Below are positions 57,608 to 64,000 of a DNA stretch of 64,000 bases, in pieces. The position numbers and the translations under genes were made by a program. The DNA comes from Mangifera indica. Lineage: Eukaryota > Streptophyta > Magnoliopsida > Sapindales > Anacardiaceae. Location: NCBI RefSeq assembly GCF_011075055.1, contig NC_058149.1, forward strand, positions 4,966,449 to 5,030,448, given 5' to 3'. The first letter of the stretch is position 1. Each line of letters opens with the position of its first letter. The notes below the pieces were generated by a model, which was not told where the DNA came from, ran no database searches, and was given only the letters and a program-made list of their open reading frames with translations.

Positions 57608-59276
57608 ATGAGAATCTGTGCAATGTGAAAGAGGACTTGGAGTCTAGGACAAAACCAAACCAAAAACCAAAAAATAATAATAATAATAATAATTGTTTGA
57701 TAATTTTGTGCAATGTGAAGAAGGATTCAGAGAAAGCTTGATGGGTCAAACTTTTTACTTGATGCATGAAAAATCATGAAATGAAGAGAAAGACTTTCTG
57801 ACAGAGCTGACTGTACTGGTACAAGTACTAACTCTACTTGTTTGTAAAAAAAAAAAAAGAAAAAGAAAAAGAAAAAGATAGCCCTTTTCCAATCTTTATC
57901 TTGCTGGAACCAGAATCACATTATCAATGTTTAAATTTTTTCTGCCATTTTACATGTTGCTTGCCATTTGAACAAGACCCTTTTAGGGGAATGTTGAGTT
58001 TGTCACAACACAACATGAAGAAATTGAGATTTTAGAGGGATGTCATATCAGTAGTTTGGTAGTGAAACAGTACAGAGTGGGAAAAAGATTTCCAAATATG
58101 GGAAAGATTCTTTTATATTATATATTTTATTATATTGAAAATTCACATGGGTTCTAATTCTATTATAACTTTATAGAGGTTGAGCATCAAGGGCACATAA
58201 AAAGACAAAGCAAGAGACATGAAGCAAAGAGTAACACCCCTTAAAGTTCCTTTCATTTTATTCTAAGTTATGGAATCAAATTTTGGTATTTAACTAGAAA
58301 GAAGAATTTAAATTTATTTCGTTGGTTTAATAATGGGATTGAAAAATTACTTTAACATGAACTATGATAATAATGCATTAACGGTCCGATCTAGTCTTGA
58401 TGGCTTAATTTGAACTAGTCGATCTTTAGCTGAAGTTCCAATTTGACAACTTGGCTTAAGATTAATTTGTTTGTTCATCCAATGAAATTATTTATAATGT
58501 CATTGATATTGTTTATCCCACTAGCAATCACTAGTGACATTGTGTACTAACTCAAGTGAGTTCGAGCTCAAATTTGAGTTAGACATTATTAGTTTGATTC
58601 AAATTTAAGTTGGTCTTAAGCTTGACTTAGATCGAATTTACTTATACATATTTTAGATTTTTTTTTTAATCATCAATCAAATTTGTTAGAATACATAAAG
58701 AGAACATTCAAAGTGATTTTGAAATGGATAGTGAGTATACGGTTAGAGCAATATTATGTGTATCCAGTTTTATGTATTTGATTAAATACTCAGATAATGT
58801 GTTATCATATAATTGGATGTTATTTTATACTCAATTTAAAATTATTCAATCGCAAAATAACAAATTATATAGGCATTCAATTAATTACTCAAAATTAGAT
58901 GTACATACTTTTGGTGATATTGTTATATGTAACTTGATTGTATGGTTGACTAATCTTACTAAGTTTATGAAAGTTTTAAAAGGCAAAAATGTGGACCTAC
59001 AAGTAGTGCTTTCCTGTGTAAAATGTGTAAATATTTGGATTTTTATTGAGTTGGAGGGTACATGTTGCCGACTGGCTCTATCCTTTGCCCATTTTTAATT
59101 TGGCAATCATGCTTTTGTTAGTGCTTCAAATTTTTCATGCAAAGAGATTCTTTCCTTGCCATTTTTCAAATTTAATCCAGTAAGTTAATTGTAATTTCTC
59201 TACTAAGGTATTTTAATTTTTCTCCTATATATGGAAAATAATAATTTATCTGTTTTTCAATATCAATAATGTATTT
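57608..59276. other. 3' UTR and downstream intergenic
   Basis: The 3' UTR probably reaches 58,030-58,140 (T-rich and AT-rich words such as TATATTTTATTATATTG there). The exact polyadenylation site cannot be set. A 124-codon plus-strand frame at 58,724-59,098 has no domain and overlaps a possible MITE. Confidence 0.5.
58745..58922. mobile_element. Possible relative of the 28,159 MITE
   Basis: Starts GAGCAATATTATGTGTATCC (compare GAGCAATACTATGTGTACTC) and ends TTTTGGTGATATTG with GATGTACATAC inside. The arms pair poorly, and no duplication is seen. Confidence 0.35.
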
Positions 59277-61077
59277 TAGGGCATCAATAACCAGCAACAA
59301 AATGAAATTAAAAATTTATAAAATCATATCATCCTAAAACTCTAACCAGGATGCCCGTATTAAAACAAATTTATCATGAACATACAAAACACTTATAGGG
59401 TGTTCTAAGTTTATACTTGCATTGGTAGCTCATCCAAGCCTTAATATGGCAAAAAAGAAAATGTTATCCAATCCTCGTGAGGAGGTGCCTTGGTATCCAA
59501 GTGGAGCACCAACATAGGAGGCTATCCAAGAAGAAGGTTATTAAGGCTCCTATGTGTTGGACAGGAATGTGTTCTCTCGAGGAAGAGAGAAAAACCAAAA
59601 ACCCAGGTGGCTACTAGGGTTTCTGTGAATGCATATGTGTATTATGTGTGATGGATGTCTAACGTGAATAAAACACACACGCACACACACACATATATGA
59701 GTGTGCATTAATTCTAATTTAATTAGGATTTCAACTTTACATATGTTAAAGTGACATGCACGGGTGGCACAAAAGTATGCCCCCATGATTTCCTTATTTG
59801 CACAGGTGGCACACTTGGTGTCGCCTATGCATATCTCCAAGCATGAATGACTTGGACAATACATGTCCAGCCATGACATGCTTCCTTGGAGTATAATGTA
59901 GCTGTGTCATGTTATGCATGGCCAACATCAACACCACCAAGTACACGTGGTTGTGTACTTCAATCATTGTATGGTTAAACCAATCCTCTCAACCCATAAG
60001 GTAAACCCAATCTATTCACGTCTTTCTCTCTTTCCCTAAACACCAAAACTATCACCAAATAATCCTTTCCTGTGGGTTTAAATCAACCCCTATATATGTG
60101 TAACCCATAAGCTCTTTATTGAACTGATAGTGTTTGAATTTGGGCTAAATTTAAACACAAACCAAGATTGGCCTCTAGCAAAATGTCATGGCCACCCAGA
60201 TGACAGAATGTCAAAGGACATTTTTTAAACTTTTATAACATCATAGTTATGTGCAATTCAATTCTTTAGTCAACCAACATCTCTTGAGGCTGAGACATAT
60301 AAATGAGTCTATATCAGTGGTTTCTCGATACGAACTAATACACATTAACTTACACAGATTAGACTACAACCTTATCCCACTATGACCACAAATTCAAGCA
60401 ATCATGAAAGTTATTCAGTATTCTCATGTGAGATATCTTTTCTTGTACTCAAGAGTGACAAATCTTTTATTAATTAACTATAGCCTTCATGTATCTCACG
60501 ATATGGTCATTCACTATCTTTATGATACCTCAGCTATGATAATACATTAGATAAGGTCAAACCATACCAACCCTTACACGAGATGGTTTAACGACCTCAA
60601 GTTATAGAATCACATGCATTCGTGGTGTTAAGATGATTTATTCCATAGACACTAGAGTAAGCATCCATATGGATAACCTCTGGTAGGGTCAATATAATGA
60701 ACATGTCTATAACGTACACCCATGTGTTGCACCAAGCTATCTATGAACAATTTCAACATATGAGAACTATTGCAACCTTTTGGTGGGATCACTCAACACT
60801 ATGATAATCTCATCATCATTACATGTGCCCTTGTTCATTGAAATGTTAGGATTATAGACGTTTCTAGAATGAACACTTAATATGTGCATAAAGTTCTCAC
60901 GATTAGTCATTTGATCCTTTTGTCATAAGTTTACCATTTTAAAGGCACGTTATTCTAACAATCATATAAAAAAGACACGCATATAAACTAAATAACAATA
61001 AATCCTTTATTGATTAATGAAATAAAATTACATCCAAAAATGTCAAATTAATTAAGTCTAAGGTACCTACCTTAATA
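59277..61077 (-). repeat. LTR of a second copia element (about 1.8 kb)
   Basis: Aligns with the LTR at 23,609-25,508. Shared words include ATGTGCAATTCAAT, AACACTATGATAATCTCATC and CATATGGATA. It includes the middle part missing from the 17,052 LTR. Orientation minus, so this is the 3' LTR; its pol lies to the right. Ends are less clean than TG...CA, so borders are approximate. Confidence 0.72.
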
Positions 61078-64000
61078 ATCTTGCTTACATTATAGTCAAT
61101 CAGTCATATATCTAATGTCCAATACTGTTAAATGTCTATCATGTTTCTACTTCAACATATGCTTTGTCAATAGGTCAGCTAAATTGTCATTTGTATCAAT
61201 CCTCTCTATCTGTATATCATCATGCTGAATAATCTTTTGAATTAAGTGATATCATCTGAGTATGTGCTTAGACTTCTGATTAGACCGTGACTCCTTTGCC
61301 TAAACAGTTGCTTTATTGTTGTCATAATAGAGTTCAATCAGCATAATTGGAACCATTTCAAGTTCTATCACAAACTTTTTAATCCATATAACCTTTTTTA
61401 CCGCTTCTGAGGGGTAATATACTTAGACTTCATTATAGAATCAGTCACTGTACTTTGCTTGGAGCTTTTTTAGTTAACTGTACCACCATTCAAATAAAAG
61501 ACAAATTCTAATTAGAATTTAAAATCATCTTGATGGGTTTGGAAACTGGCATCATTGTAGCCTCTAATAATGAGTTCAAAATCCCCTCCATAAACTGAGA
61601 ACGCATCCTTAGTCCTTCTTAGATACTTTAAGATGTTTTTTACAGCCATTTAGTGTTTTTTCACCTGGATTAGATTGATATCTTTTACAAACGCTAAAGG
61701 TGTATGAGACATCAACTCTTGTACAGAACATGACGTACATGATCGACCTTATAGCCGAGGCATATGAGATGTTACTCATTTTATCTTTCTCAGATTATGA
61801 AGTGGAAATATCTATTTTGAAAGATATATACCATGGGACATAAGCAAAAATCCTTTCTTGGATTCCTCTATAAATAATGTAGGTTACTTCTTTTAAGTCT
61901 TTTATGGAGAAACACTTATATAACCAAACATTTACTGATTGTAAGTTTGGTATATCATTTTTAATAATCAAGATGTCATGACATACAACATTGGAAATGC
62001 TATCATGCTCCTATTGACCTTCTTACACATACATGATTCATTTTGTTTTTGACAAAACCAAACTCATGCATAACTTCATCAAAACAAATGTTTCAGTTTG
62101 TAGAAGCTTTCTCAAGCCCATAAATGGTCTTTTACAACTTGTATACTTTATCTACTTGTCCAACAAGAATGAAACCATTAGGCTGCTCCATATAAATGTC
62201 TTTTACAAGATTACCATTCAGGAAGACAGTTTTGACATCTATTTGAAAGATTTCATAGTCATAGTATACAACTATAACAAACATAATCCTAATAAACTTA
62301 AACATAACTACTAGTGAAAAGGTCTCATCATTATCAATGTTATGTTTTTGAGTGAAACCTTTGACAACCGTTCATACTTTATAGGTATACACGTTACCTT
62401 CTATATTAGTTTTCTTTTTGAAAACTCATTTACATCTTTACGTATTTTATGCCTTCAGGTGCATTCACCAAAATCTATACTTAGTTCTGGTACATGGAGT
62501 CTATTTTAGATTTTATAGCATCCAACCATTTAACAGAATCTAGACTCGAGATAACGTCATTGTAAGTCTTTGGCTTGTCATCAGAGATGACCAGCATATC
62601 ATTGTGTTGCGTCATAAGAAAACCAAATTTTTTTGGCTCATGACGTACTTGTGTAGACTTACGTATCTCTTGTGTGCTTTAAGGTTGTTCCTATTAGGAT
62701 AAAGAAACTTCCTTATCATGATCAATCATTAATGATGACACTTCATCTTGTCTAATATTTATGGTATCTTATGGTATAGGAATTTCATCGAGTTCCACCC
62801 TTCTCCTATTGGTTCTTTTGAGAATAAATTGCTTTTCAATAAACATGTTAATACAAACAACAAAGACTTTTTACTCCTCTAGGTGATAGAAGCAGTATCC
62901 CTTGTTACCTTAGGGGAGCCTACAAAGATAAACTTTTTAAACTTAGTACTCAGCTTGTTCAAAGTTAATTTTTTGACATAAGGTTCACAACCCCAAATCT
63001 TTAAGTAATCTAGATTAAGTTTTCGCTCAGTTCACAACTCTATAGTGTTTTATTCATAGATTTAAATAAGACACAATTTAGTGTATAAGCAACAATTTTT
63101 AAGGCATGACCTTAAAAAGACATGGGTAGATCAATAGAACTCATCATGGACTTGACCATTTCCATCAAGGTTCTATTATTTCGTTTAGATACACTAATAT
63201 GTTGAGATGTACAAAGAGGAGTGAGTTGAGAGATTATCCCATGTTCTTTCAAGTATCCTCTAAATTCAATACTTAGATATTCACCTTCACGATCACTATG
63301 AAGAATTTTAATTTGTTTCTTATGTTGTTTCTTATGTTGCTTTTTTACCTCATTCTTGAATTCTTTAAATTTATCAAAACATTCAGACTTGTTTTTCATA
63401 AAAAACATATAGCCATATCTACTTAAGTCATTAGTAAATGGGATAAATTAGGCTTCCTCATATATACTATGCACTATCATAGGTCCACACACATTACTGT
63501 GAATTATCTCTAATAGTTCAGTCATCTTTTCTTTGTGTCTAATGAAGGGTTTTATAGCCATCTTACCCAATAGGCATGATTTTAATCATAAGATTAGAAA
63601 TCAAATTATTGCAAGACTTTTTGTTTAAGAATTCTTGATATACATTTTGATCCTATATGGCCTACCCTATAATACCACAGATACATGGTATTCAATTGAT
63701 TTGATTTTAATCGTTTATTACTTTACACATTGAGAATTTTATTATCCAGTTTTAAAATATATAACCATTATGCAATTCAGTTGTTCCATAGAGAATATTA
63801 CGCTAATGGTTACAATACCACTGACAATAAAAAATGAATATCCTTTTTTATCTAAAACAGACACAACAACTAAGTTTCTAGAAACATAATAAAAATTAAT
63901 TGATTCTAAAACTAGCTTAGTAGGTAACCTAAGATAATAAACACCTATGACTAAAGCAGTAATATGTGCTCTATTTCCAATACGTAGGTCAACCTCTCAT
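61078..64000 (-). pseudogene. Second copia element, pol remnant, cut by window edge
   Basis: On minus, from left to right of the plus coordinates: RNase H (about 61,300-61,440), reverse transcriptase (about 61,900-62,400, homologous to 18,820-19,240), and integrase. 63,408-63,112 reads ECFDKFKEFKNEVKKQHKKQ, then LHSDREGEYLSIEFRGYLKE, with the second catalytic Asp (HSDREGEY), then HGIISQLTPLCTSQHISVSK. Many stops. The element continues beyond 64,000; protease, gag and 5' LTR are not in the window. Close kin of the copia at 17,052 by both LTR and pol. Confidence 0.75.

Noticed and set aside
59550..59879. 109-codon minus-strand frame
   Set aside because: It lies within the copia LTR and has no domain.

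Overview
This is a window of plant nuclear DNA, almost certainly from a eudicot. It is AT-rich, its genes have introns with GT...AG borders, and it is packed with plant LTR retrotransposons, Mutator-like (MULE), hAT and foldback elements. The species cannot be told from the sequence. Only one gene looks intact and host-encoded: an AINTEGUMENTA-LIKE/PLETHORA transcription factor of the AIL5/PLT5 type at 54,907-57,607 (nine exons, 540 aa, including a 9-nt mini-exon). A broken RPA2 (replication protein A 32 kDa) pseudogene lies at 4,726-5,980. Almost everything else is transposable-element DNA or AT-rich intergenic sequence.

Layout. 1-1,000: edge of a decayed hAT (TTF/DUF4371-type) transposase, minus strand. 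1,190-3,700: degenerate direct repeats. 4,726-5,980: RPA2 pseudogene. 7,446-8,238: first copy of a long-inverted-repeat family whose ends read AGGCCAAA and which makes 8-bp target duplications; about nine copies lie in the window. 10,674-27,077: a three-layer nest. A copy of that family was split by a MULE (about 11,722-27,029) carrying a minus-strand transposase and a plus-strand Ulp1-protease-like gene. The MULE transposase was in turn split by a Ty1/copia element (17,052-25,508).

27,389-43,550: a second and deeper nest. The outermost element is a foldback-like MULE of about 3 kb whose inverted repeats carry arrays of a G-rich 20-bp unit. It holds a 172-bp MITE with a perfect 9-bp target duplication and the first 57 codons of a MuDR-type transposase. 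Into it went a Ty3/gypsy element (29,538-42,690, TSD AATAT), and into the gypsy integrase region went a 3,237-bp hAT element (35,434-38,670, TSD CTTCAGCC) with one in-frame stop in its transposase.

44,288-54,536: intergenic DNA studded with further AGGCCAAA copies. One (50,271-52,421) was split by a second, smaller member of the array-bearing foldback MULE family (50,567-51,558, near-perfect 9-bp TSD). The last, a half copy, ends about 370 bp before the AIL5-like start codon. 59,277-64,000: LTR and pol of another copia element related to the first, running off the right edge.

The genes do not form a pathway. The value of the window is the legible order of insertions, the two repeat families (the array-bearing foldback MULEs and the AGGCCAAA long-TIR elements), and a developmental regulator with TE remnants close to its promoter.
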